Source: Solirubrobacter taibaiensis (GTDB lineage Bacteria > Actinomycetota > Thermoleophilia > Solirubrobacterales > Solirubrobacteraceae). Taken from it: a stretch of 64,000 nucleotides of DNA. A program made the translations under genes and the position numbers. The notes beneath the pieces were generated by a model. The model was not told the origin of the DNA and did no database searches. It saw only the letters and a list, made by a program, of their open reading frames with translations. Within the stretch, counting starts at the first letter, position 1. Every line of letters starts with the position of its first letter. Below, one piece after another: positions 43,335 through 54,000 of this stretch. The stretch is from assembly GCA_027587225.1 (NCBI GenBank), contig JAPDDQ010000038.1:1-64000 (forward strand). Reading direction: 5' to 3'.

Positions 43335-44052
43335 CTACCGGCGCACCACCGTCGTCGGGAACGGGAGCACGAAGAACGGCCCCGAACACGGTCACGCCCG
43401 GCTGGCCGAGCAGCGTCGCGGACTGATGGCACGTGCCCTCGTCGATGATGTTGTGCTGCGCGGCGCCGGTGGTGCGGTCCACCTTCACGCGGCCGACGAG
43501 CGAGGCGCGGTCGCGCACGCGGCCCCGCGAATCGACGATGTAGGCGTGGATCGGGTTCGTGGAGGTGAACGACTTCGTCGTCAGCTCCTCGTGCGCGAGA
43601 TCCGACATCAACAGCCGGAACGTCTCGCCGTCCTGGTTGGTCACGGTCCCGTCGATCGTGCCCACGAAGGTGAAGATGTCCGGGAACCCGTTGCCGAACG
43701 CGGGCGGGTACGGCAACGGCCGCAACGCCGTGGCCGACGCGCGCTCGACCGTCTTGAACACCGTCGAGGTCAACCGGTAGGTGCCGTTCTCGCAGATGAT
43801 CGGGCGCACCGTGGGCGGCACCGTCTGCTCCTCGCGCACGATGTCGCGGCCCGCCTCGGGAATCCCGAACCGACGGTCATTGATGTGCGTGTACATCCCC
43901 CACGGCGTCACTCCGACCGTGAACCCCGGCCCGTCGACGACGGTGAACAGCTTGTTGTCGACGATCTTGAGGTCCGGCCCTCCCCCGGTCGCGGCGGCGG
44001 TGCCCGCCGGCACCAGGCTCAGAGCGACGACCAACCCGACGAAGCGCTTCAC
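43335..44052 (-). pseudogene. Secreted protein with a +1 frameshift near its C-terminus
   Basis: GTG 44052 (GGGGAG upstream) begins a signal peptide (KRFVGLVVALSLVPAGTAAA) and a ~215-residue beta-rich protein without known motifs (GPGFTVGVTPWGMYTHINDR, CENGTYRLTSTVFKTV, YIVDSRGRVRDRASLVGRVK). After GVTVFG the frame runs into 156 bp antisense to the exporter. Skipping one base at the four-C run 43380-43383 (plus strand) instead gives the hydrophobic end GPFFVLPFPTTVVRR and a TAG at 43337-43335, which just clears the exporter stop. The restored gene is 238 aa. It could be a natural lesion or a sequencing error. Confidence 0.7.
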
Positions 44053-44149
44053 GGCTCTCCCCTCCCGTTTGGTGACCTGGCCGAAATTACCGACCTCTCA
44101 CGCTTCTTTCATGGATCGAACGGTGATTCGGTGTCAACCTTTTGGCCCA

Positions 44150-46840
44150 GTGATCGCGGACGGTCCCAACACGCTGCTCGAGCGCGGGGCCGAGCTCTCC
44201 GGGCTGGCCGCGCAGCTGCAGGCCGCCCGCGCCGCGGCCGGGTCGGTCGCGCTGCTGGAGGCACCCGCGGGCCACGGCAAGACGTCGCTGCTGCGGGTCC
44301 TGCGCGCGGAGGGAGCGGAGCAGGGCTTCAAGGTGCTCACGGCCACGGGCGGGCCGTTGGAGCGCGACTTCGCGTTCGGGATCGTGCGCCAGCTCTTCGA
44401 CGTCGAGTTGCACGCGGCCGACGAGGAGCGTCGTACGCGGCTGTTCGCCGGCGCCGCGCGGCTCGCGGAGGCGGTGTTCGGCACCACGCACTCGCCGGAA
44501 AGCCAGGACCCGGCGCACTCGACGCTGTACGGGCTCTACTGGCTCGCGGCCAACCTGGCGGCCGAGCAGCCGCTGCTGATCGTGGTCGACGACGCGCACT
44601 GGGCGGACGCGCCGAGCCTGCGCTTCCTGGACGCGCTGGCGCGGCGGGTGGAGGACTTGCCGCTGCTGCTGGCGATCGGCGCGCGGCCCGCCGAGCCGGG
44701 CGCCGAGCAGGCGTTGCTGGACGGCTTCGCGACCGCGCCGGTGACGCACCTGCACCGCCCGCAGTCGCTCACCGAGGCGGGCGTCACCGCCTTCGTGCAG
44801 GCGAAGCTGGACGCCGAGCCTTCGTTCGTGGAGGCGTGCTTCGAGACCACGCGCGGGAACCCGCTGCTGCTCACGGAGCTGCTGCGCGCGGCGCCGTTCC
44901 ACGGCCGCGCCGACGAGGCCGAAGCTGTGCGCACGACCGTTCCGCGCACCGTCGCGGCGCGGATCCGCACGCTCTCCCCCGCGGCGCTGGCGGTGGCCCG
45001 CGCGACCGCCGTGCTCGGCGACGCCACGAGCCTCGCGCGCGTCGCGGCGCTCGCGCAGCTCGATGAGGCGCAGGCGGCGCGGGAGCTGCGCACCCTCGCC
45101 GACGCGAACCTGGTCGATCCGCAGGACTCGCGCTTCGTGCATCCGATGGTGCGGGAGACGGTGGAGGCGGACCTGGGCGCGGAGCGCTCACGCCTGCACC
45201 GCGAGGCGGCGCGCCTGCTGCACCAGGACGGCGCCTTGGACGGTGTCGTCGCCACCCACCTGCTCGCGGCCGAGCCGACGAACGACCCGTGGGCGGCGGA
45301 GATCCTGGCGAGCGCGGGCCGGCGCGCGCTGGCCGAAGGCGCGCCCGATGTCGCGCTGCGGCTGCTGGCGCGGGCCGAGCCGAAGGACGCCGGGATCCGG
45401 CTCGCGCTCGGCCTGGCGCAGGTCCGCACGGGCGCGGACCCGCTGCCCGCGCTGGACGAGGCGATCGCCACCGGCCCGCCGGAGATCGTGGCCGACGCGA
45501 CGAAGATCGCCGCCGCCGCGCTCATCCTGCGCAGCGAGCCGCGCGCCGCCGCCACCCGGCTGCGGGCCGCGCTCACCCAGGTGCCTCCGTGGCTGCGCGG
45601 CGAGCTGGAGGACCAGTTGGTGGAGGCGCTCGCCTACCGCCACGACGACGCGCACGAGTATCAGCAGACGATCGACGCGCACGCGCACACGAACCGGCCG
45701 ACGGTCCTGTGCCACATCGCCCATGCCCGCGCGATGGCGGGCGCGCCGCGCTCGGAGGTGCTGCCGTCGTGGCGGCGCGCGTTCGCCGACTCGCAGGTGT
45801 TCGCCCGTCTCGGCGTGGAGCGCTTCGCGGCGCTGTGGGCGATCGAGGCGCTGCATGCCGTGGAGGCGGCCGAGGAGGCGCGGGAGGCCACGCGCGCGCT
45901 GACCGATCTCACCGACCGCTCGGGGTCGCGCTCGTCGGCGGGCGCGGCGGCGTGGATGGACGCCCGCTGGGAGCGGCGGTTCGGGCATCTGCGCCGCGCC
46001 GAGGACCAGGCCCGGCTCGCGCTGGAGCTGTCCATCGGCGCCATCCCCGAGCTCGCCGCCGGCACGACCCTTGCCGGCATCCTGCTCGACCGCGGCGACC
46101 TCGCCGGGGCGCGCCAGGCCGTCGCCGGGCTCCCGGACGCGGGTGCGACGGCGTCGATCTTCGGCTATGACGCGGTGCAGGCGCGGATCGCGCTCGAGGA
46201 CGGCGATGCCGAGGCGGCGCTCGCCCTGCTCGACCGCCAGGCGGCCGCGGACACCGCGCGCGGCTGGCTGATCGGGCTGCGCGAGGACTCGCACGCGCTC
46301 ACCGTCCGCGCGCTGCTCGCGCTCGGCCGCGTCGATGAAGTCAAGGCGTTCGCCGAGCCGCACCTCGCTTCCGCCCGCGCCCGCGAGGCGGCCGGCGCCG
46401 AAGCCGTGCTCCTGCTGGCGCTCGGGGAGCCGGCCGTGGAAGCCGCGCACCGCTCGCCGTTGCCGTACGTGCGGGCCGTCGCGACGGCCGAGCTGGGCTT
46501 CGCGCTGCGCCGCGAGGGCCGTCGCGCCGATGCCCGGGTCCCGCTTCGCGAAGCGCGCGACCTCGCCCACCGCACCGGAGCGACCGCGCTCGAGCAGCGG
46601 GTCCACGAGGAGCTCGTCGTCGCCGGCGCGCGCCCGCAGCGGCTCGCGTTCAGCGGCGTCGACGCGCTCACCGCCTCCGAGCGCCGCGTCGCCGAGCTCG
46701 CCGTCCGTGGCCTGCGCAACCGCGAGATCGCCGAGACCCTGTTCGTGAGCCTCAAGACCGTCGAGGTGCATCTCGGCCGCGCCTACACGAAGCTCGGCAT
46801 CAAAGGCCGATCGCAGCTGGAGGCGGCACTCGCAACCTAA
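44150..46840 (+). CDS. LuxR-family ATP-binding regulator (LAL type)
   Basis: The 896-aa protein has Walker A EAPAGHGKTS (about 37-46), Walker B LLIVVDDAHWAD, a long helical middle and a C-terminal LuxR helix-turn-helix (LTASERRVAELAVRGLRNRE, then SLKTVEVHLGRAYTKLGI). The start is uncertain: GTG 44150 gives the usual opening NTLLERGAELSGL, while ATG 44111 adds 13 residues. It is divergent from the frameshifted secreted protein. The stop codon lies inside a nested palindrome. Confidence 0.93.
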   Translation: MIADGPNTLLERGAELSGLAAQLQAARAAAGSVALLEAPAGHGKTSLLRVLRAEGAEQGFKVLTATGGPLERDFAFGIVRQLFDVELHAADEERRTRLFAGAARLAEAVFGTTHSPESQDPAHSTLYGLYWLAANLAAEQPLLIVVDDAHWADAPSLRFLDALARRVEDLPLLLAIGARPAEPGAEQALLDGFATAPVTHLHRPQSLTEAGVTAFVQAKLDAEPSFVEACFETTRGNPLLLTELLRAAPFHGRADEAEAVRTTVPRTVAARIRTLSPAALAVARATAVLGDATSLARVAALAQLDEAQAARELRTLADANLVDPQDSRFVHPMVRETVEADLGAERSRLHREAARLLHQDGALDGVVATHLLAAEPTNDPWAAEILASAGRRALAEGAPDVALRLLARAEPKDAGIRLALGLAQVRTGADPLPALDEAIATGPPEIVADATKIAAAALILRSEPRAAATRLRAALTQVPPWLRGELEDQLVEALAYRHDDAHEYQQTIDAHAHTNRPTVLCHIAHARAMAGAPRSEVLPSWRRAFADSQVFARLGVERFAALWAIEALHAVEAAEEAREATRALTDLTDRSGSRSSAGAAAWMDARWERRFGHLRRAEDQARLALELSIGAIPELAAGTTLAGILLDRGDLAGARQAVAGLPDAGATASIFGYDAVQARIALEDGDAEAALALLDRQAAADTARGWLIGLREDSHALTVRALLALGRVDEVKAFAEPHLASARAREAAGAEAVLLLALGEPAVEAAHRSPLPYVRAVATAELGFALRREGRRADARVPLREARDLAHRTGATALEQRVHEELVVAGARPQRLAFSGVDALTASERRVAELAVRGLRNREIAETLFVSLKTVEVHLGRAYTKLGIKGRSQLEAALAT

Positions 46841-46881
46841 AGGGGCCTGGCCCCTTTAGATAAAGGGCCAGGCCCCTTAGG
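46836..46881 (+). terminator. Nested palindromes after the LAL gene
   Basis: Two arms, 46836-46858 and 46861-46881, are near reverse complements of each other, differing by single-base indels, and each is itself a palindrome built on AAGGGGCC/GGCCCCTT. They can form two short hairpins or one long one. The LAL stop codon TAA (46838-46840) lies in the first arm. Confidence 0.6.
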
Positions 46882-46946
46882 TAGGGGTTGATGTTGGGGT
46901 CGCACGCTGATGAGGCGTGCGCGGGGCGCCGGGAGGATCGGCGGCG

Positions 46947-47339
46947 ATGACCCTCCCCACATCGATCAACCTCGTCGTGCCCGTGGCGGGCTCCGCGACG
47001 CACGGCCAGTACGCGCTGGTCGAGGCGTGCGTGGCCGCGGGCACGGAGATCCCCGCCCACGTCGCCAACCAAGAGGACGTGGTGCTGCACGTGCTGCACG
47101 GCGAGCTCGCCGTCAGCGTCGACCGCGTCGAGCAGACCGTGATCGGCGGCGGGAGCGTGGCGCTCCCCCGCGGCGTCCCACGACGGATCGCCGCCACGCG
47201 CCCCAGCCGCGTGCTCGCGCTGATCGCCCCCGCCGGGCTCGAGCAGCTGCTGAGCGTGGTCGCCGACCCCATGACGGACCCCGACGATCGCGCGGCGCTG
47301 CTCGCGGTCGGCGGCGTTCAGACCGTCCCGTCGGCATGA
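46947..47339 (+). CDS. Cupin-domain protein
   Basis: ATG 46947 follows GGGAGGA at 9 nt. The 130-aa product has a single cupin barrel: EACVAAGTEIPAHVANQEDV, VLHVLHGELAVSVDRVEQTV, GGGSVALPRGVPRRIAATRP. Metal ligands are incomplete: a His in PAHV is present, but the second motif has Pro-Arg-Gly-Val-Pro, so catalysis is uncertain and a binding role is possible. Its stop overlaps the response regulator ATG (ATGA). Confidence 0.87.
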   Translation: MTLPTSINLVVPVAGSATHGQYALVEACVAAGTEIPAHVANQEDVVLHVLHGELAVSVDRVEQTVIGGGSVALPRGVPRRIAATRPSRVLALIAPAGLEQLLSVVADPMTDPDDRAALLAVGGVQTVPSA

Positions 47340-48016
47340 CGGCGCGGCCCACGCGGATCGTCCTCGTGGACGATCACGTGCTCGTGCGCAGCGGCCTGAA
47401 GGCGCTGCTCGACGCCGAGCCCGACCTGGAAGTGACCGGCGAGGCGGACAACGGCGCGGACGGCGTCGAGGTCGCGCTCGAGCGCCGCCCGGACGTGGTG
47501 CTGATGGACGTCGAGATGCCGGTCCTCGACGGGATCGAGGCCACGCGGCGGCTGATGGCGGCCGGCTCGCGCGCCCGCGTGCTGGTCGTCACCAACCACG
47601 ACGACGACCAGCTCGTGCTGCGCGCGCTGCGGGCCGGCGCGACCGGCTTCTTCCTCAAGGACGCCGCGCCGAACCGGCTGGTGGAGGCGATTCGTGTCGT
47701 CGCGACCGGCGACACGTTGCTCGCCCCGCCGATCGCCAAGCGCCTGGTCGACATCCACCTCGGCGAGACGCGCACGGCGCTGCTCGCCCGCTTCGACGTG
47801 CTGACCGAGCGCGAGCGCGACGTCGTCCGCCGGCTCGCCCGCGGGCACTCGAACGCCGCCCTTGCCCTGGAGACCGGGCTGACCGAGGCGACGGTCAAGA
47901 CGCACGTGACCCGGCTGATCACGAAGCTCGGCGTCACCAGCCGCGTCCAGGTCGTGGTGCTCGCGTACGAGAGCGGATTCGTCCGCCCTGGCCATACGGG
48001 GGAGATCGCGCTGTGA
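47336..48016 (+). CDS. NarL/LuxR-type response regulator
   Basis: The 226-aa protein has a receiver domain (RIVLVDDHVLVRSGLKALLD, phospho-Asp in VVLMDVEMPVLDG, switch Thr in VVTNHDDD, Lys in FFLKDAAP) and a LuxR helix-turn-helix (LTERERDVVRRLARGHSNAA, then EATVKTHVTRLITKLGV). The typical partner would be a membrane histidine kinase, but none is adjacent, so it is an orphan here. It is coupled to the cupin gene upstream and its stop overlaps a GTG in the frame of the giant secreted protein downstream. Confidence 0.95.
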   Translation: MTARPTRIVLVDDHVLVRSGLKALLDAEPDLEVTGEADNGADGVEVALERRPDVVLMDVEMPVLDGIEATRRLMAAGSRARVLVVTNHDDDQLVLRALRAGATGFFLKDAAPNRLVEAIRVVATGDTLLAPPIAKRLVDIHLGETRTALLARFDVLTERERDVVRRLARGHSNAALALETGLTEATVKTHVTRLITKLGVTSRVQVVVLAYESGFVRPGHTGEIAL

Positions 48017-48093
48017 TTCACCCTCAAGGACGAGCCGCGGCCACCGTTCGATGGATGCCACGGCACCGCGGCGGCCGTACGGTCGCGGACCTG

Positions 48094-51000
48094 ATGGTCC
48101 GCTTAATCCTCCCCCTGATCGCACTCCTGCTGATCCTCCCCACCGCTGCCCGCGCCGCCGCGTTCACCCCGGCCGGGGCGATCGTCGTCAACTCGACCGC
48201 CGACACCGGCAAGCGCTGTGGCGACCCCACCGCCACCGAATGCACCCTGCGCGGTGCAATCCACGAGGCCAACTTCAACGCCGGCCCGGACACGATCACG
48301 TTCAACCTGATCGGCCCGGCGAAGTTCACTCCCGCGACCCCGCTCCCACCGATCACCCAGGAGGTCACGATCGACGGCTCGGGCGGGGGCACGGTCCCGA
48401 AGGTCGAGATCGACGGCAGCCTCATCCCCGAGGACACGCGCACCGCGCTCGTGGCCACAGGCGCGCTCGCCGAGCCGCTCGACAAGCCGAAGGCCAAGGC
48501 CACGCGCTCGTCCAACGACGGTGTGATCCGCTTCCTGCGCCCGTGGGGCCTCGATCTGCGCGACGCCGACAGCTCGACGATTCGCGGCCTGATCATCCAC
48601 TCGTTCCCCTACGCGCAGATCGGCATGGACGGCACCGACGCCGCCAACATCAAGGGCAACTGGCTCGGCCTCAAGCCGGACGGGAGCGTGTCCGCGCGCG
48701 AGTCCACCGAGGACCGCATGCTGGGCCTGTCGCTGATCAACAGCGCGATGAACGTCATCGGCGGGCCCGGCGCCGACAAGAACATCATCTCCGGCAACGA
48801 GATCGGAGTCGTGCTGATCGGCCAGGGCACGGGCAACGCGAACCACAACCTCATCTACGGCAACTACATCGGCACGACCACCGATGGCCGCGGCCGCCGC
48901 CCCAACACCGAGACCGGCATCCTCCTCACCCTCCCCGCGATCCTCGCCGGCCGCGGCACCGAGGAGAACCGGGTCCTCGGCAACGTCGTCGTCGGCGCGC
49001 GCGACGCCTCCTACGGCATCAGCGTCTTGTCAGGCAAGAAGACCGAGATCCAAGGCAACTTCGTCGGCATCAGCGCCGCCGGCATCCCGGAGTCCCCGAC
49101 GGGTGAGGCGCTCGGCCACGACATCGGCATCTACGTCCACGACTCCCCCGACACGAAGGTCGGCGGCACGGGCCCGGCCGAGTTCAACATCGTCTCCGGC
49201 AACCGGCTCGGCATCGAGGTCAACGGCGGCTCGGACCGCACCGCGATCGCCGGCAACCGGGTCGGCACCGACTTCGACGGCAAGGTCGCCGCGGCCAACG
49301 CCAACGGCGTCGCCGTGGTCGCCGACGGCCTCGACGAGGCGCCCGCCGACGTCGCGGTCAACGACAACACGATCGCCGGCTCGACGAACTACGGCATGTA
49401 CGTCACGGGCGGCGCGAAGCGGCCCACGCTCACCAACAACCGGTTCGGCACCGACATCGACGGCGTCAAGAAGCTCGCGAACAAGATCGGCTTCGCAACC
49501 GGCTCCCCGGCCAGCGGCGGTGAAGCGCCGACCGACCTCGTCTTCGGCCCCGGCAACGTCGTCGCCGGCAACTCCACGGACGGCGTGCAGATGTTCGGCC
49601 CGAGCGCCATCGTCAAGGGCAACCGCATCGGCGTGAGCGCCGACACCAAGCCGCTCGGCAACGGCACCGTCGGCCTCAACGTCCAGGGCGACAACGTGCT
49701 CGTGGAGAACAACACCGTCTCCGCGAACCCGCAGGGCATCGTGATCACCGGCCCGACCGAGAACGTCGTGCTCCGCGCCAACCGGGTCGGCACGGCCCCG
49801 AACGGCCAGACGAACGCGCTCGACTTCGGCAACGCCGGGGCGGGCGTGCTCGTGCTCGGCACCGCGCCCGACGCGCCCACCAACACCCGCATCGGCGGCT
49901 CGAGCTCTGCCGACGCGAACCTCATCTCGGGCAATGGGCGCGGCGTCCAAGTCCAGGGTGACGCGAAGGACACGGCGATCCGCCAGAACGTGATCGGCCT
50001 CGACAACGCGTACGAGCAGGCGATCCCGAACGACGTCGGCGTCTCCCTCGCCGGTGGCACGGGCACCGTGGTCGGCGGCGCGCTCGGTGTCGACGCCCGC
50101 AACTACATCGCGCGCAACTACGACGCCGGCGTCCGCATCAACGGCGCCACGAAGTCCGTGATCATGGGCAACTACATCACCGACAACCAGGGTCCGGGCG
50201 TGCTGGCGGACGGGCGCGGCGGTGACGCCGTGGTCGGCTACGACGCCGAGTCCGACGGCCCGATCGAGGACATCGACTGCCGCGACACGCGCTGTAACCG
50301 GATCGAGAACAACAAGGGCGCGGGCGTGCGCGTGTCCGTCGCCTCGCAGATCACCGTGCGCGGCAACCGCATGCGCGGCAACACCGGGCTGGACGTCGAC
50401 CTCGCCGGCCAGGGCGCGACGCCCAACGACGAGTCCGACGCCGACGACTGGCCCAACACGCCGATCGGCCTCCTGCCGATCAAGGCCAGCGGCGACCAGT
50501 CGGCGCGCATCGGCGGTCAGCTCGATCGCTTCGACGCCCAGAACACGCAGATCGACGTGTACGGCTTCGCGTCGACCGCCGTGATCCAGGGCCGCCCGCG
50601 CGGTGGCGAGTACATGGGCACCGCGTTCCCGAACGCACGCGGGCAGTGGAGTCTCGACACGTCCAAGACCTACGCGGCGTACGGCGCCGTCATGACCGAC
50701 CGGCACGGCAACACCGGCGAGCTGTCCCCGCTGTGCACGGGTGACCAGGACGGCGACGCCCTGTGCGACAACTGGGAGACCGGCGGCATCGACTACGACG
50801 CCGACGGCACGCCCGACCTGCGCCTGCAGGACCAGGGCGCCAGCCCGGTCAAGCCCGACGTGTTCGTCGAGGTCGACTGGCAGGCGGGCCACAAGCCGCA
50901 CCTGAGCTCGCTGTACGCCGTCAGGGAGGCGTTCGAGCTCGCGCCGCGGCCGGTCAGCCTGCACACGGCGGTCGGCGAGGAAGTGCCCGGTGACGTGCCG

Positions 51001-54000
51001 ATCAACGCCGACGGCCGCTCCGCCCTCGGGCGCTGGGACGACGTGAACGACTTCCTGCGCGGCCTCAACGACGACGACCCGTGCGCGGGCTGGCTCGGTT
51101 CCGAGGACGACCGCGACGGCGAGCAGTGCTACGCGATCCTCGGCGCGCGCAAGCTCGCCTACCGCTACGCGCTCTTCGCCCATCGCGAGAAGGCCGGGAA
51201 CTCCGGCGCGGCCGACCCGGGCGGGGACGCGTTCCTGGTCACGCTCGGGGACTTCCCGCGTGAGGACGTCATGCTCGGCGGCGGTTCCGGCCCGGACGGC
51301 TGCAACCGCCAGTACGACGCGTGCGTCGCGCAGCTCGAGGCGGCGGTGTTCATGCACGAGCTCGGGCACACGCTCGGCCTGCTGCACGGCGGCGACAAGA
51401 CCGGCGAGAACAACGAGCCGAACTACCTGTCGGTCATGAACTACTGGTACCTGACGCGGGTGCCGCTCAACAGCCGGCCGCTCGACTTCTCGCGCAAGAC
51501 GCCGGTGGCCCGCAACGAGGCGGCGCAGGACGAGGCGATGCCGCTGTACGAGACGTACCCGCAGCGCTCGGAGAAGCCGTGGACGGAAGCGGCGATCACC
51601 GCGTACGACGTGAATAAGGACAAGTGCCGGATCCAGCGCGTCTTCCTCGACCAGACGATCGACCTCAACGGCGACGGCGAGCTGAAGATCCTCCCGATGG
51701 GGCTCAACGACGTCGACCTCGACAACGACGCGAACGGGCTCGAGGAGTGCCAGAAGCCGGAGAACCACACGTTCCTGACCGGCATCGACGACTGGTCGCG
51801 CCTGCGCTACTCGCGCCACGGCCTGGTCGGCTGGGACGAGGGGCAGTACGGCGACGCGGAGACGCGGAGCGTGCCGAAGGCGAGCGCGCTCGCCGCGGCG
51901 ATCGACACCGACGGTGACGGCATCGACGACGACAAGGACGTCTGCCCGGCCGCGAAGGACCCGGGCCAGGAGGACGCCGACAAGGACGGGCTCGGCGACG
52001 CGTGCCTGGCGTTCATCACCCAGCGTGACGTCTCGGTGGAGATCCAGGCGGCGTCGGCGAACGTGCCCGTGGGCGAGCAGCGCACGGTCGACGTGATCGT
52101 CCGCAACTCGTATCCGAAGCCCGCGACCGGGGTTGCCGTCAAGATCACGCCGCCCGCCGGACTGCAGGTCGAGACGGCCCGCTGGGAGGTCGGTGAGGTC
52201 CCGGCGCGGGGCGAGAAGCAGCTCACGCTCAAGGTGACCGGCATCACCGCGGGACGCGGCGACCTCAAGGCAGAGGTCGCGGCGATGACCGAGCCCGACT
52301 TCGACACCGAGGACCAGGTCGCGACCAAGCGCCTGACCGTGTTCGCGCCCGGCGTCGTGCGCACGGCTTCGATCCGTACCGGTGCCGCCCGCGAGGGCGA
52401 TGCGGGTGAGGAGACCACGCGCGTGCGGATCGACGTGGACGGCCACTCAGGCGTCTCGATAGAGGGCCGGCTCCGGTCGGTCGGCGGCACCGCCACGCCG
52501 GGCGTGGACTACGAGCCCGTCGACGCGCGGATCGAGGTCATCCCGAACTCCAGCGAGGCGGTCGTCGAGTTCGACCTCCTCAGCGACACGCTCGACGAGC
52601 CGGACGAGACGATCGAGTTCGAGCTCAGCGACATCGACGGCGCGCAGCCGGACACGGTCCGCGGCACGTTCACGATCGTCGACGACGACGATCCGCGCAA
52701 GCCGGGCGAGCTGGCCTATCTCGGGTGCGTCTCGCGCGACTACGGCTCGGGCAACTCGTGCGGACAGCGCGAGCCCAAGCTCGCCGTCCCCGCGGGCGAG
52801 AAGGCGCTGACGCCGGACGGCCGCTTCCTGTGGGTCGCCGACGACAAGACGATCGTGCGCCTCGAGCGCGATCCGGCCACGGGTGCGCTGAGCGACGCCA
52901 AGTGCTGGGTCATGACCGGCCCGGCGCGTGACTGTGCCTCGCTCGGCGAGCTCGACATCGTCCCGGTGGACGTGCTCCTGACGCCCGACGGCAAGCAGCT
53001 GATCGTCACGGGCGTGACCTATGAAGACGGCAACCCGGTGATGGGCATCGTCTCCTTCGCGCTGGACGCCGCGGGCGAGCCGACGCTCACCGGCTGCGTC
53101 GGCAAGGGCGCTCCGGGGTGTGAGACGAGCATGCGCTTCGATGCGGGGGTCATCTCCCCCGGCGGGCGCTTCTTGATCACGGTCCCGGCCGGCCAGACGC
53201 GCAACCACGGCCAGATCAACGTCTATCCGCTCTCGGGCGGCAAGATCGAGCCGTCGGTGCGCTGCTACGCGCATCCCGGCGAGAACAAGCCGTGCGAGCC
53301 GCTGACGATCGCGCTCGAAAGCACCCCGTGGACGGCGTTCTCGCCCGACGGCAAGACGCTGGCGCTGCGCACACGAGACCATCTCGCGCTGCTCGGATGG
53401 GACGAGGCGTCGGGGACCCTGTCGCAGGACGGCGGCTGTGTGCGGGAGAAGGGCCGCTGCCGCCCCGCGACCGAGTGCACCCTCAACAGCTCGAAGGAGT
53501 TCGTCTGCGCCGCGCCGCCGATCTACCTGGACGGCTGGGGACCGGTGCGTTTCGCCCCGGACGGCCGAGCGCTGTACGTCGCCGCCCAGCGCGGCCACCG
53601 CGTCAGCGCGCTGCCGCGGGTGGCGGACCGGACGTGGTCGTTCGACGCCGCGACGTGCGTGGGCACCGCGGAGACGCGCTGTGCGGTCACAGCCGACGTC
53701 GTCTCCAAGGCGACCGAGATCATCACCTCGCCCGACGGCGGCGACGTGTACGTGCAGGGCATCGAAAGCGGCGTGCTGTCGTTGACCGCCGACCGCGTGA
53801 CAGGCGCGCTGTCGGCGCCGCGCTGCACGATGGCCTGGACCGGGCCCGCGTCCTGTCCCGCCACGTCGGGCGGCGGCGCGCTCCCGCAGAGCGGGAGAGG
53901 CAACATCATCCTGGACCCGACCGGGCGTGACCTGTACACGACCGACGAGCTGGCCGGCTTCAAGTACGGCATCGCGCGCTTCCTGCGCGTGACGCGCCCG

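Noticed and set aside
49030-52446. A 1138-codon minus-strand ORF opposite the giant secreted protein
   Set aside because: Composition is Val/Arg/Asp/His-biased without domains, whereas the plus frame has CSLREA, beta-helix, HExxH and Calx-beta features.
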